Below are positions 15,063 through 27,700 of a stretch of 64,000 nucleotides of DNA, piece after piece (positions within the stretch are counted from its first letter, which is position 1; the number at the start of each line of letters is the position of its first letter). The DNA is from a virus. Both the position numbers and the translations under genes were made by a program. The notes beneath the pieces are model-generated. The model was not told the DNA's origin and searched no databases. It saw only the letters and a program-made list of their open reading frames with translations. The DNA lies in IMG/VR virus record IMGVR_UViG_3300030430_004105, positions 1 through 64,000 of that record. One strand, written 5' to 3'.

Positions 15063-17711
15063 TTATTTAATTAAATAGAAATACTTAGACATTATTTCCC
15101 TGTCTACTAGATAACTATCAGTGACATATATTCTATCATTTCTGTATTTGTAGAGCCTACAAAGTACATTGTCAGGCACACTATCGTAGTCTGATATCGT
15201 CTGCCAATTTAACGATAGGTTTCCATTCTCATCTCTAATTGACTTTAAGTATTGCACAACATAGACATTATTTAAAAACACTTTTCTCTGTAAACTGCCA
15301 AATATTCCAAATGTGTCTGATAAGATAAGACTCTGTCCATTATCTTGCAAGAAAACAGGTAAATCTTCTTCAGTTCTTAGATTTTGAAAAACATTTGCCC
15401 TGTTGATCCTAGAGTCCAGAGCGTCGCCTTGCTTTATGCTCCTTCTTCTGGATATGTCATACCCTTCAGGTGAGTTCAAAAACCTACTTATCAACTCTTC
15501 CTCTTTAGATCTTCTTTCTAATATTGCAGATTTTCTGTCTGATCTGGATCGTGCATTTCTCCCACCTTTAACTCCAGTGTCCAGAAAATTCGAATTTTTA
15601 TCTGATTTTGAATTTCTTCCATAATCAACACCCAAGACTGACTTTTGATCACTAGACTTTTCTTTTTTTCGATTTCTCACAGTTTGGCTCTCTATTGAAA
15701 GTCCCAATGTAGCGGCGAAAGATTCAAATGTAGCATGTTCTTTTCTAAGCGTAGATCTGGATACATTGCTGTTTTCTGGATCTAGCAGAGCCTTGTCCAA
15801 TAGAATGTTTGGTTTTTCTGCTCCATCAACTGCAGTTGAGAAAAACGAAAAAAATGCATCTTTAATATTAGTCAAGTCTCTCAAGACAAGATTGTTAAAC
15901 CTATTTGGAGTTAGATATCCTAAATTTTGAAAGTCTTCATACCCGGTTGGATTAAATTTTGTCCCTTCGTTTTTCATTCTTTCTAAGAACTGAGAACCTA
16001 CGAAATCAATTCCACTTATTCTAGCCTCTACTATGTCGTAAAGCCCTCTAGACTTAACACCATAATCAACAGTCTCTTTGAAGGTGTGCTCAAACTCTAT
16101 CACAGAAGATGGAGATACTCTAGAATTGTTGCCATATACGGTATCAATCTCAAAATATTTTGATGTCTCAAATAAAATATCATTCGCTATCTTTATCAAA
16201 CTGATTACTTTTCTCCTAGGAGAATTGCTATTAAAGATACTGGAAAGTTTAGTCATCCCTCCGAATAGATCAGAAAATTCTATACCTGTTAGCATTCTAA
16301 ATAATTTTGCTAAAGATCTTTGAGAGTCTTTCTGTGCCGTGTTGTCCAAGATAGATTTCATTTTTAGTTTTCCAGTGTTCGAAATGAAATCTCTTGTGTG
16401 GTTGTATTCTCTAGTATTGTTAATATATTCTTTGGCTTCTTCCAGTTTTGGCAAAAGATTGTAACGAATATCATAGACATAGCCTTCAACTACACTTTGT
16501 AGAGGATCTACTATCGACATTTCTAAAGTATAAGAATACTCTCCAACATCTAACTCTTCTTGATCTTCAAAACAATAACTTAGTATTGATTCCCCTTCAA
16601 CTGGCTTTAATTGAAATTTATCAATAAAAACTGGATTTCTTTTATCATCGAGCCTATCTTTTCTGATTAACATATGGTTCACCAAGTTAGGACTTATGTC
16701 GATCAGATTATCTTCACCAAATTTTAGATGATTAGCGTACATGAATCTTCTGTTGGAGTTTCTGTAGAGTATTGTCTCAACATCAACCATAAAGAAATTT
16801 TTAGTTATGACTCTAGGATCTATCCTACCCTTTAGCCCAAAAGTTGACATCAAAGGAGTGATCGTATTGTTTGTGATATAAGGATTGGTAGATGAGTTTC
16901 CTATCCCTCCTAAAGCATTTGATATATCTTGTATTCGCTTTTCTCGAAATGACTCGTAGAATGGACTGTAAAATTCCAAAACTCTTTCGACTAATCGAAA
17001 GTCTTGCACCCTAGAGTCAACTATTCGTTCATTAACCAATATGTCAATAGAATATGTGTTTCCCCACGAAAACCTATCTAAGGTTTCTGAATAAGTCAAG
17101 CCTTCATCTTGCATTGCTGATTCGAAACTATAGTGAGGTATTAAAAATATTTTACAATCTAAAACGTCTGTGGAATTTGTGAATCTAGGCTGTTTATCAA
17201 AAGGAACGCTTAAATCATATACTATATTGCCTTGATCATCAAAGCCATTGATCCCAGTTTGCTCTCGTCCCGGAAGAGTGGAAAAATTGTGTAAGTGATA
17301 ATCAAATGACTCAAAGGATAAATCTGAGAACAACTGCAAAAGCCTGTCTATTGCTTGCTGAGAGGGGACATTGTCAATCGTTAAAAAATTTCTAGGATCC
17401 GCCCCTCCTAGGGGCAAAAACATCAAACGCATCAATTTAGAAGCCCTATATGGCTCTATCTCTAATCCCTGTATAATCTCAGCCATCTCTAGGGCGGTGG
17501 CGTCTCTGGCTATGATAGTGATTAATGTGAAGTACTTCCTAAAGTCTTCGCTAAAGAAGTGAGTTAATATATCTCCTTCTGTTCTAACTACATCAAATAT
17601 CGATACATCACATCTAAGTTTATAGTCATCTCCGGCAAAATTAATACTTTCCAAAGTTACTTTGTTGAATCTTGCCTGTGGAACAAGATCATCTAATAAA
17701 CATTCTGACAT
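15063..17711 (-). CDS. Large virion structural protein with basic disordered linker
   Basis: An 882-residue protein. Most is mixed helix/strand, with residues 1-330 holding several segments such as SIDILVNERIVDSRVQDF. Residues about 685-745 form a striking Ser/Lys/Arg-rich stretch (repeated RS, KS, SDRKS patterns) that is probably flexible. A C-terminal folded segment of about 110 residues (FLNNVYVVQYLKSIRD) follows. Its ATG shares a base with the preceding stop (TAATG). It belongs to the baseplate/tail block. The function is unknown. Confidence 0.75.
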   Translation of the reverse strand: MSECLLDDLVPQARFNKVTLESINFAGDDYKLRCDVSIFDVVRTEGDILTHFFSEDFRKYFTLITIIARDATALEMAEIIQGLEIEPYRASKLMRLMFLPLGGADPRNFLTIDNVPSQQAIDRLLQLFSDLSFESFDYHLHNFSTLPGREQTGINGFDDQGNIVYDLSVPFDKQPRFTNSTDVLDCKIFLIPHYSFESAMQDEGLTYSETLDRFSWGNTYSIDILVNERIVDSRVQDFRLVERVLEFYSPFYESFREKRIQDISNALGGIGNSSTNPYITNNTITPLMSTFGLKGRIDPRVITKNFFMVDVETILYRNSNRRFMYANHLKFGEDNLIDISPNLVNHMLIRKDRLDDKRNPVFIDKFQLKPVEGESILSYCFEDQEELDVGEYSYTLEMSIVDPLQSVVEGYVYDIRYNLLPKLEEAKEYINNTREYNHTRDFISNTGKLKMKSILDNTAQKDSQRSLAKLFRMLTGIEFSDLFGGMTKLSSIFNSNSPRRKVISLIKIANDILFETSKYFEIDTVYGNNSRVSPSSVIEFEHTFKETVDYGVKSRGLYDIVEARISGIDFVGSQFLERMKNEGTKFNPTGYEDFQNLGYLTPNRFNNLVLRDLTNIKDAFFSFFSTAVDGAEKPNILLDKALLDPENSNVSRSTLRKEHATFESFAATLGLSIESQTVRNRKKEKSSDQKSVLGVDYGRNSKSDKNSNFLDTGVKGGRNARSRSDRKSAILERRSKEEELISRFLNSPEGYDISRRRSIKQGDALDSRINRANVFQNLRTEEDLPVFLQDNGQSLILSDTFGIFGSLQRKVFLNNVYVVQYLKSIRDENGNLSLNWQTISDYDSVPDNVLCRLYKYRNDRIYVTDSYLVDREIMSKYFYLIK

Positions 17712-18706
17712 TAGCAGTCCTCTCCTGTGTTGTCAGTAGTATATAGCCTACCACCCGGTATTTGAGCAGCGGTAGAAGGCTTAAATGCTTTATCAAATAT
17801 ACTCCCTTTCTTGTCTCTTTTTTCTATTATTTCCTTTTTTGTGGTATTGTCGATATCATTGTCTGTTGTTACATCAAAATAAAATTCTACAAAACGATCA
17901 TCCACCGGAGTCACATCAATTTGAGAATCAACTTCGGATTCGTCAAGCAAAATACCATCAACAATATTTTGAGTTCTTTTCTTAAACATTTTAGGGCGCA
18001 ATATCTCTTCAGAATCTTCTGTAATAACTTCATAAACTTCTATACTAAAGGCGTCGTTTAGCAAATCAACGTTGTTTTCAGAGAATTCAAACACAACCAT
18101 GTCACCTTCGATCCTTATATAGTGCCCATCTTGTTCTATTACAAACTTGTTAGTCTTAGGATCAATCACTCCAACAAAATCTTTTTCTGCTATAATTGGC
18201 TTAACTACCATATCCATGTCCAATTGAGGTATGTTTAAGATCGGTTTTTTATTGGGATCGTTTATAATCGGTTCAATTTTCTTGAACTCATAGTTTAGTG
18301 CTTCGACATGCCATGCTGCGACATGCTTGTTCCCCATCTGAGAATTTCCCAGAGGCAACACATTCCTAAGTCCATCCTCGTCTTGAAACACAGAAGGATC
18401 ACTTTTAAGATCTGTGGTGTTAGATTCTCGAAATACTCCATTTACTACTTCGTGAGTTTGTTTTTTGACTTTTTGTTCTAAGTCTGAAAAACTAGTTTGC
18501 ACTCTCATTGATGGTGTATTTTCTTGAATTCTAGGCTCGATATTGTTGTTGTCTTCATAGAATCCGGATCTAGCACCGTCATACAGGATATCGTCGTCAA
18601 AAAAGGCATAGTATGCCGGCTTGAACTTTCCTGCAGCCAACTTTTGTTTTCCGAATGATGTAAGTTTTATCTCAAGTACTTCCTCTTTTTTGTTAAAAAA
18701 TGTCAT
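17711..18706 (-). CDS. Virion structural protein sharing N-terminal domain with 12162-13073
   Basis: A 331-residue acidic protein. The N-terminus has EIKLTSFGKQKLAAGKF followed by YAFFDDDILYDG, the same motif as 12162-13073. The remainder is rich in Asp/Glu and Val, with residue groups such as VVFEFSENNVDLLNDAF suggesting a beta domain. It sits directly downstream of the 5171-residue giant, ten bases apart. This suggests the two proteins are made and assembled together. The role is unknown. Confidence 0.75.
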   Translation of the reverse strand: MTFFNKKEEVLEIKLTSFGKQKLAAGKFKPAYYAFFDDDILYDGARSGFYEDNNNIEPRIQENTPSMRVQTSFSDLEQKVKKQTHEVVNGVFRESNTTDLKSDPSVFQDEDGLRNVLPLGNSQMGNKHVAAWHVEALNYEFKKIEPIINDPNKKPILNIPQLDMDMVVKPIIAEKDFVGVIDPKTNKFVIEQDGHYIRIEGDMVVFEFSENNVDLLNDAFSIEVYEVITEDSEEILRPKMFKKRTQNIVDGILLDESEVDSQIDVTPVDDRFVEFYFDVTTDNDIDNTTKKEIIEKRDKKGSIFDKAFKPSTAAQIPGGRLYTTDNTGEDC

Positions 18707-18716
18707 AATTTATCTC

Positions 18717-21700
18717 CTAATATCTGCCATCGATGCCATCGCCTCTGTTGATTCCAGATCCACCAAGTGGATTTGATCCATCGCCTTCACGCTCTACTCT
18801 CCTTCTAGTAGTTTCAGACACTACTAAAGGTTTATTTTCGGCATCTCCACCTTTGGGCGTTCCTCCGCCCCCAGAATCAGTATCGTCAGATGGAAGATAT
18901 TCAAGTATTTTGTTATCAGCATCTATAACCACTTCTGCCTTGTATTCAGGTAAAGAAACAGATGTTGAATCTTCGGATCTTCCACCCACTACTGCTGTGT
19001 TGACACCTACTGTACCAATGTTTTCAGTTGTTATTATCCCTAAATCATAGCCGATAGAGTTGTCTGCATTAGAAGTATCTTTCTCTTCTGCTAGCATGGT
19101 GATATCAACAGAAACTTTGACGTTCTCAACCATAGAAAAGAAGTCATACGGCCAGTTGTATCCTAATTTCATGCTTGATGTTGTATCATCTGAGTTTTGT
19201 TGAGCAAAGCCAAATCTTCCATCTGCTAGATCAGATTCCATTTTCTCGTCATAATTTCTAGCGCCTTTCTGCTTGACTTTGAATATCATCCACTTGACGT
19301 CTTTAAGAGATTCAATTCCGTCTCCGTTTTCATCAAACAGCCCGCCAAGAAGTTCATCAACATTGACATCGTGAGAGATGGTTTCTTGTTTGAATTCAAC
19401 CTTCTTTAGGCTTTCCGTTCTTACGCCCTGCCAGATGCCGTTGAGATCTTCTCTATCTAGGCTCTTTTCAAATTCAAAGATATACATCGGCAAAGGTTCA
19501 ATGTCATTCTCAATGAAATCTAAGTGAGGAGGTAAGTTATATTTTTGCATTTTGTCAATTTGATCCTTGACAGATTGCCCAATTGAACTTTCGAATCCTG
19601 TGCGACTGGCTGGAGTTCTTGCAAGTCTATCTTTGGATACCAGATTATTCTGGAATAGATACTTATCTACTTCGAACTTATCTAGAGTCAAAAATTGTCT
19701 TTCGTTGTCTTCGATTGCAATGTAAGGAATTGCAATAACCGCTTCACGTATTATTTTAGTCTGAGCGGTGACACCCATTTTGACTTTCTCTTGACTAAAC
19801 CCTACCAAATCTGCTAAAGATTTAGTTGAGATTGTAGATCCTTCACTGTGCATAAATTTACCCCATCTAACAGTAGATGCGTTTCTAGCAAAGTTCTTGT
19901 CGTTTTGAGGAGCCATTTGAACTTTATTTTCAAAAGCCAAGCCTGTTCCGCCACCAGCGTTGTATCTTATGCTACCCCTGATAAATGTCGGCTCTGGATA
20001 ATCATACGATGAGGTGGTAGCAGCGGATGGACTTGAGGCAACTGCTGGATTATCTGGTATAAGTTTAAATCTCCTAGTGACTGATCTGCTTTTGAGTCCC
20101 TTAAATTTCTTATTATTTTTCTTCTTTTTTCCTTTTAAGCCAAAGAAATCTCTTCTTTCTTTATCGGACATATCAATTTTGGCAAAAGACTTGATACTTG
20201 GGTTCAGTTCTACCAATTTATCTTCTAACTCTACAGGTACAATCTGTTTTTTGCCGTCAACATCTACGCAAGATATATCTGCTCTATCTGACAAATCTGC
20301 AGACTGATCTGTGTACTTCACTCCAATTGAGAATTCTTTCAAGAAATCTTCGAATAATCCTCTGGAGAAACTACCATAATCAAAACTTAAACTAGCATAA
20401 TCTTTCGCTTCAATCAAAATAGGAGTATATGTGCCTGCCCTGTCATAATTGTAATATGCAGTTGCCCAGTTGCCTTGATAAGATCCACTTGATTTTTGAG
20501 GGTAGGATGCCGATGATGCTGTAGTGTTAATAAACACAGTGTACAAACCACCGGTGAAGGCAGAGTTAGTAGTCAACATGGTTTTATCAGAAGATTGAAT
20601 AATCGTAAACAGCCCACTTGAACTTTGTGCATTCTGGATTGATCCATATACTGCTGTCAATTCTGCAGAATTTAATTCAGCATCTATAATAATCCCATCA
20701 TCTTTGTTTATCAACTGTATAGAACTACCTAGAACAGACAGATCTTCTTTGCCAACCAACTTTCTTCTTATTTCTTGCTTCTTAAAATATGGAAGGATTG
20801 TCTTGCCCGGATTCTTGTTGTAACCCAAGTTAAGCCCTGCACCATCACAATCGTTGATATCTGGCTTGACTACAGTGTATTTTGGATTTGCAATTGTCAG
20901 TTCTGTTCCTAAAATAGTGTAGTCATCTGGAACATCCATCATTTGCATGAAAATACCTCTTTCGTCAGATTCAGGGAATTCACCATACTGGTGCCACATT
21001 CCGATAGGATTCAGGATACCGCTTAGTTCATGAACTGCAGACAAAGAAGAGTGTGCTGCACTCAAAACATCAGGCTCGCTTCTGGTGCCACTCAGGCTCA
21101 TGCTTGCTGTGTGGATGTCAGAAGTGGAAACTTCGCTTTCAAAAGCAGCGTTGTGTGGACGATTCAAGTATTTAGAGAAGTCAAGTATCGGAGTCTCAAA
21201 CTTGGATTCGATTACCCAAGCCTTTCCAGCGTTTTGCTGATTAGTGTCAATTTCAGATATAACTCCTTGACTGCTGTACTTAGCAGGATATACACTGACT
21301 TGCTTGAACAGGTTGAAAGAAGCGTCAATTTGCATTGCATTTTCATTGATGGCGAATCCTTGCGGCCCGAACGTCCCTCTGTCTCCATAAGATCCTGATT
21401 CATGGTTTAACTCATATCTCAAGAAATCCACAGTAGTTTTTTCAAGTATCTCAGAAAGCGTGTGCTTGCCTGCTCTTTCCGGCGTAAATGTGTAGATAGC
21501 CCAAGCCTCTCCATCATAGTACGGAGGCGTAAATGGAGCATTGTAGCCGTTTGTAGAGTCATACATCATATATGTTGTATTGTTATGCTTGCCAGTCAAA
21601 GGTGTGATGTCATCCGTGTCCAAACCTTTAAATTCAACAGCGACACCACCAGCACAAGGAGGGCCGAAAGCATTTGGCTGTGAGTACATTGTGATTGTCT

Positions 21701-24700
21701 CAACTTCTGCATAAGGATTCATTTGAGGACGTGGATAGCCAACTGATTCTAGATCGTACTCTAAGTCAGTGCCAGTCAAGTTCTCATATTCTCTCAAGAA
21801 ATAGTTTGTTCCACTCGGTGGGCGATAATAATATTTATCAACCTTGTTGCTGTCAATATACTTAGTACCCGGAACAGTACCGTCAGTCTTTACGACTTCA
21901 GTGACACCTTTGAACTCAACCCAAGGATGTTGCTTCTTGGACTTATATACTTTGAATATCGAACGATAAACTGGAAGTATTCCTGCATGATTGGCGATAA
22001 CAACACCAAAATCAGGATGATTGTCGGGCTTAGAAATGATTCTAGACGTCTTGCCATCTTCTAAGAAAAATCCAATTGCTTCTGCAAAGAAGTTATTAGA
22101 CATTAGTTTGTAATTTTTATCTCCAATACCATTCCACTCGGTTCTCAAGTTGACTGAGGAACTAATATGCGGATTAGCATCTACAATTCTCTTTGAAGCC
22201 AAGTATGCCTCTGGGTTGATAAGAGTTTCGAAAGGCAATCTGTCATCAAAGTATTCATTGTTGATCATATAGTTTTTACCACCATAGGGATCCGAGAGAG
22301 ACGCTGTGGCAAGTTTTGATGTGATGATAGGGTAATCTACTGCCATACCAGACTTAATGGTGTTATACAGCAATCCCGGCGACATAATGGCATCAAAAAT
22401 TGGACGTGACTGTGCAAATGTATTGTTGTCAGGAAATAGCAAATTGGTGTTGCTCTCGTCTGCTTCTTCAGCCAAGAAGTTTCTTCCATAAGAATCGGCG
22501 AACGCTTCACACATTTGAACAGTTCTAGACTGAGGATAGAATCCATCATAAGGTAAGAAACTCATAATCGCATCACATGTCAAAGTCAGTTTAGCGACAC
22601 TAGCATCTCCTCTGTTTTCTTCAATAAAGTTTTCCATATTTTTTATATCTGAAGATATGGAGTATTCTTTTAGAAATTCATTTCCAGATATGTTTATCGT
22701 ATTGCGATTAACTGTTACGCCGTTATCTGCACTGGTACCAGTTATCTCAAGCCAATAATTCTTCTTGAAATATTCAACCTCAGAAGACTCACCAGCGACT
22801 ATATCCTTTACGTGAGAACTAATTCTGAACTCAGGCACCAAAGAGAAGTGCTTATTGTGTCCTCTGATATTCTCGTACCAAGTATTATAATCATCATCCA
22901 TAGGAGTCAGCCCAGACAAGTCTGGAGTTGTCCATCTAGAAGTATTATCATATAGTCCATCTGTGGCATATCCCAAAGAACGTGTTAGGTTGAAATGGTT
23001 TGATCTTAACTTGTATTCTGCGCTAATTAGCCCAAGACTTGACTTGGCAGTCGGAGATCTCAAAGATCCCGGCGAGGTTAGTACGTGAGGATAGTTGTAC
23101 CTAGGTTGTGGTATTATTTCTCCAAACCTTAACAAAACTGGATCGTATCCTCCGCTCATGCCGGTGGCTGCAAAAGTATTTCCTGTTTCTGTTATTGGAA
23201 TATTTCCTGCAGTTCCCAGCAAAGATGAAGTCATATGTAATCTAGCAGCGTCGCCAACAGGTTCAATAGTCACTGAGGCGATAGAAGCAGACGCTTTGAT
23301 TGATGCTGAGAGATTGTTGAAATAATCGGCGTTCGATATGGTATTCAGATTGTTCACATTTGTTCCACAAAGAACCTGCCCTGCTCCTGCAGATGATCCA
23401 GTTACAAGAGTGAGAGTCACGCCATTAATCGTAATCGTGTCGCCTGCTTTTGCACCAGATTCATCTGATCCACCATCTGTGTTGGCAGCGATCGTGAACC
23501 CAACGCCGTCGGCGCCATTATATACAGATGTTATATCACTGTTAAACAATGCACCAGTTGCAGAAGATGTAATACTAAATGTTGCGATATTATTTGAAGG
23601 CGAAATTGATATTGTGTCAAATACGGTATTATCTTTGATCGACTGCGATAAGTCATTCCAAAACAAAGTGCTTTTTTCTTCGTCAGTTCCAGAGTAGCCA
23701 GAGGCATCAATGAATTTGTCCACTACGGTTGAGGACTCATCTCCATTCAGATCTACTTTAAAAATCAAATTTGTCTCAGTGCCGTCTCCATCTGTGTCAG
23801 TAAAAAATCTGATAAAATCCAAATCTCCAATACCAATTGGTGTAGTTCCGCCTGCAGCACCTTCCAAATTAAAGAAAGTTCTATTATTGGAGGATCTAAC
23901 AAATGCAACGTTTTGAGCGGTACCTGTCACAGATGAGGTTAATTTCATGAATCTTCTGCCAGTAGGCATACCAGAGGTAGAGGAACCGCCTGATCCAAAC
24001 GAAGATGAATTTAATATTTTAAAAGTTAATTCATTTGAAAATGCATTGGCTGATACTCCGGGACTGGCGTTGATCTCATGAACACCGGGTGAAGAATCGT
24101 GAACAATTGTGAAAGTTGTTCCACCAATCGTTATTGTGTCTCCTGCCTTGGCACCAGATTCGTCAGTTCCCCCAGATCCAGCGTCTATAATGTTGTATGA
24201 AAGCCCAGAATTTGCCCCATCTTCTGTAACGTTCGGATTGGAGTTAGTTGTACCAGTAACAGAACTTGTAATAGAAAACAACATCATTCCACCCACAACA
24301 GAACCGGTATTCGCTGTGTGTGTTGTATTACTATTTATTTTAGATCTTAAATTTTCCCAAACAGCAGAACTGGAGTTAACAGAAGAAGATAAAACGTTAA
24401 ATTTGACGCCCGAGTTGTCGCTTGTTGTTGGAGTGAAAGTTTTCGTACCGCCTGTTCCGGGATTAAATATAATAATATCATCACCCGGACGAATACCAGA
24501 TTCATCTGTTCCGTTTGAAAAGTTTGTTCCTGCTGTAAAAGTTGGAGACGAATAAGCAGCGCCGGTTCGATTACCAGTGGCACCAGATTCTGATGAGGTT
24601 ACTGTAAAGGTTGCAGTTCCGTTGAGATTATCAACATATGAGGCAGCGTAGTACCAAGGCGCACTTTCTAGTTGCGCTTTTAAAGCATTCCAAAAATTAG

Positions 24701-27700
24701 TATGAGTGGTGCCGTAAACAGTTGAGTCAAGATATTTACGAGTAGTAGTGTTCTCACTAGTTCGATCACTATAAGCAATGTATAAATATCGAAACTGGCT
24801 GCCAGCGATAGGGAATTTGATACGATCATTCTCTTGTGCACCAACATCATCTTGCCCATTTGAGCCAGAATTTGTCACATTAAATGAAGAGTGTGAAGAT
24901 GTCACCACACCATTGTCAGCCTCTCCTCTGTTCTTGGAAACAATATTGAATGTTGCCTTATTGCCCACAGAAGATCTATTTAAAACTTCCCATCCCGGAA
25001 CAAATCCAGAATTTATCACTGTTTCCATTCTGCTCCAAACATCACTATCAGCGACGCCTACGACATTTACACTAGTGTTTGCAGAGTTGTTGCTTGCCAA
25101 ATTGACAGTTGTTCCATCAATATCTATGGAGTGTCCGGTAGTAGAGCCAGATGGAGCACCTCCTCCAGTTGCTGTATTGATAGTAACTTGAGTTGAGGCT
25201 TCATACAAAAAGTATGCGTTGCCTCCACCAGCGTTGACGGAATCAACACGTATTTCATTTGTGTTTTGCAAAGTAGCAACAACATTGACAAGACTGGAAT
25301 TGTTGATTGCGGAAACTATTTTGTTGTACAGATTGGCTGTGTTTGTGTAGTCTGTTATTTCAATATTCACTGGGTTCAAGGTATGTCCTGCACCTGCAGT
25401 GTCCGTACCATTACCAAAATCATTAATATTAATATAAAGATAATTACCATCATTAATGACGGCTCCAGTTGTATAATCATTACCTTTTCTTATTTGTATA
25501 GATGCAGCATATGGAGCAACTCCAAGCCCAGAAGCCGCATTTCCACCAGTAAAGTTTGCACTAGTGCCAAAATCGTTAAATGTATTGGCAAACATCGATC
25601 CTGTATCAAGTGTTACAGCATCATTATCCGTCTCCTGAACGTTTCTTGTGACAACATAAGTCGCTTGATTACTAAGAGTGGTATAATTGGCGCTGGCAAT
25701 TTCTGAGTCTGATTCGAGAGAGTATTCAAGGTGATTGAAGTAATGTTCAGTGCTTGCAGTGTAGTGAACTAGCGAACTTAAACCAGTTGTATAAGGAACT
25801 GGCCTACCTTCGTGAACAACCCCAAATGTCAAGTTAACATTACTATTGTGACTAGGAGTAACAAAAGTCAAGTTTTCATCTTTTATAGTATATGCCTGTG
25901 AATCTACGCCAGTTACAGGCGTAGTAATACCTGATAAAGTTTTTTCTGCTCCAAGCACTGTTGAAGGTGTGGCATTAAAATTTGGCATGTCGCCAGTGGA
26001 TGGATTATCTTGTCCTCCAGAAAATACCCACCAAGACAAACAATTTGAAAAATATTTAGGATGTGTTTGGAGATTTCTTGCATAACCCTTATTGTATATT
26101 TCTTCGATGTCTGTAAAGCCCAAAAGTGTGTCCCAAATCGATAAATGCGCTAAGCAGCCTTGTAGTTCAAAATTTGAACTATTAACAAATGGACTATCAG
26201 CGACAAAAATAGAGTTCACCTCTCTCAAGGCTCCAGTATTAGATTTCGATGTAGTGTCGTAACTTTGAAGAGCACTGTTAATTCTCAATTCTGGATCATT
26301 TTGTATACTATCGACATCAAAAGTAATTGAAAAGAACTGAAATCTAGTTGTTTTCATTATACCTTCTTTCTTCCATTCATTATAGTAGCCACTAGAATTG
26401 TACATGCGAATGTACAAATCATCATATTGATAGTATACCACTATTGTTTGATCTGAAGGGGTAGTATCTTTGCTGTCCTCAGCAAAACTAAGAATATATT
26501 GATTTGTGCTACTAGCGATATTGTCAGACTTTAACCAAAAGCAAACTGTGAAATCTCCGGAGATAGTATATGAATCATTGTGGACATCCATTCTTTGAGC
26601 CAAACCGGTGGATGTCCATCGCCATGATCTAGATCTTTGCTGAGCAATCAAAAAATCTCGTGGCGTGTAAACGTTCGCAGTACCATCACCAGCGAAAGTA
26701 TATACATTACCTTCATCTAGAGGGCTTGAGTGCTTTATCTTGTGAGTTCCTCCTTTAATATTTACATTAGAGTTGGAAACGATTTCGCCGCTTATTGTGT
26801 TATGCTGAGCGCCGAAGTATGTGGTTGAACTAAATGGCTCATAAGTAGTTGTAGTTTCACCGACAGTTACGTCTTTAGTGATGTCATATGCTGTTGGCAA
26901 ATCATAGCCTACATCGTCTGCTAGAATCCTAACTGTACTGGAATTTCCGAAAACTTCTGCTGTATATGGCTGTGAATTTGCGGTAAAACTAGCGTTTAAT
27001 TTTTCTACCCATGCTAGCCCGAACTCTTGATCCGATTTTAAATTTTTGTTTGAGTATGACGCTTCAGATCTTAACAACTCTACGGCGGTGGCGGTGGACG
27101 GAGTAATTGACAAGTGATTTGTTCCGCCTCCGATATCTGTGATGTCTCCAGATGATATATCGTCAGAAACATAATTTCCCGGACTCCAATAAGTAACTAA
27201 GTTTGTACTAGGAGCCAAGTCATTTAAACTTGTCCATTCTCCACTATTATAATAGTCTGTTTCACTTGGGGCACTGGTGCTATCATATATGCCTATTTCT
27301 CCGATTGATAGATCAAAATTTGTGCTGTTGTCTCCGACGAAATAATTTCCAGCAGGAGCACTTGGCGCATACGTGTTGATAACAACGCCGTTATAGGTTG
27401 TTGTCTTGGTGGTGTATTCTGTGCCATCACTGTATGCACTCCATTCTTCAGTAGCAGGATTTGTATCAGAAATTGATAACTTAATGGCATGCCAAGCGTT
27501 GTTTCCGTTCGTACTGAATGCGAAAAAATTGGTAAACCGTGTCTCAATGTAATTACTATTAGAGTTTTGATAGTATCGTCTGCATATTAAGTGATTATTG
27601 GCGCCAGACTTTTGGTAAAGTATTTCAATCGCATGAGTACCTGAACCAGTGCGATAAATCTTTAAAATATTATATGTACCGTCAGCAGATGGGTTGATTC

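Noticed and set aside
23130-25560. Reading the internal repeats as a CRISPR array or tandem DNA repeat element
   Set aside because: The repeats are conserved at protein level within one open frame, diverge at nucleotide level, and lack unique equal-length spacers.
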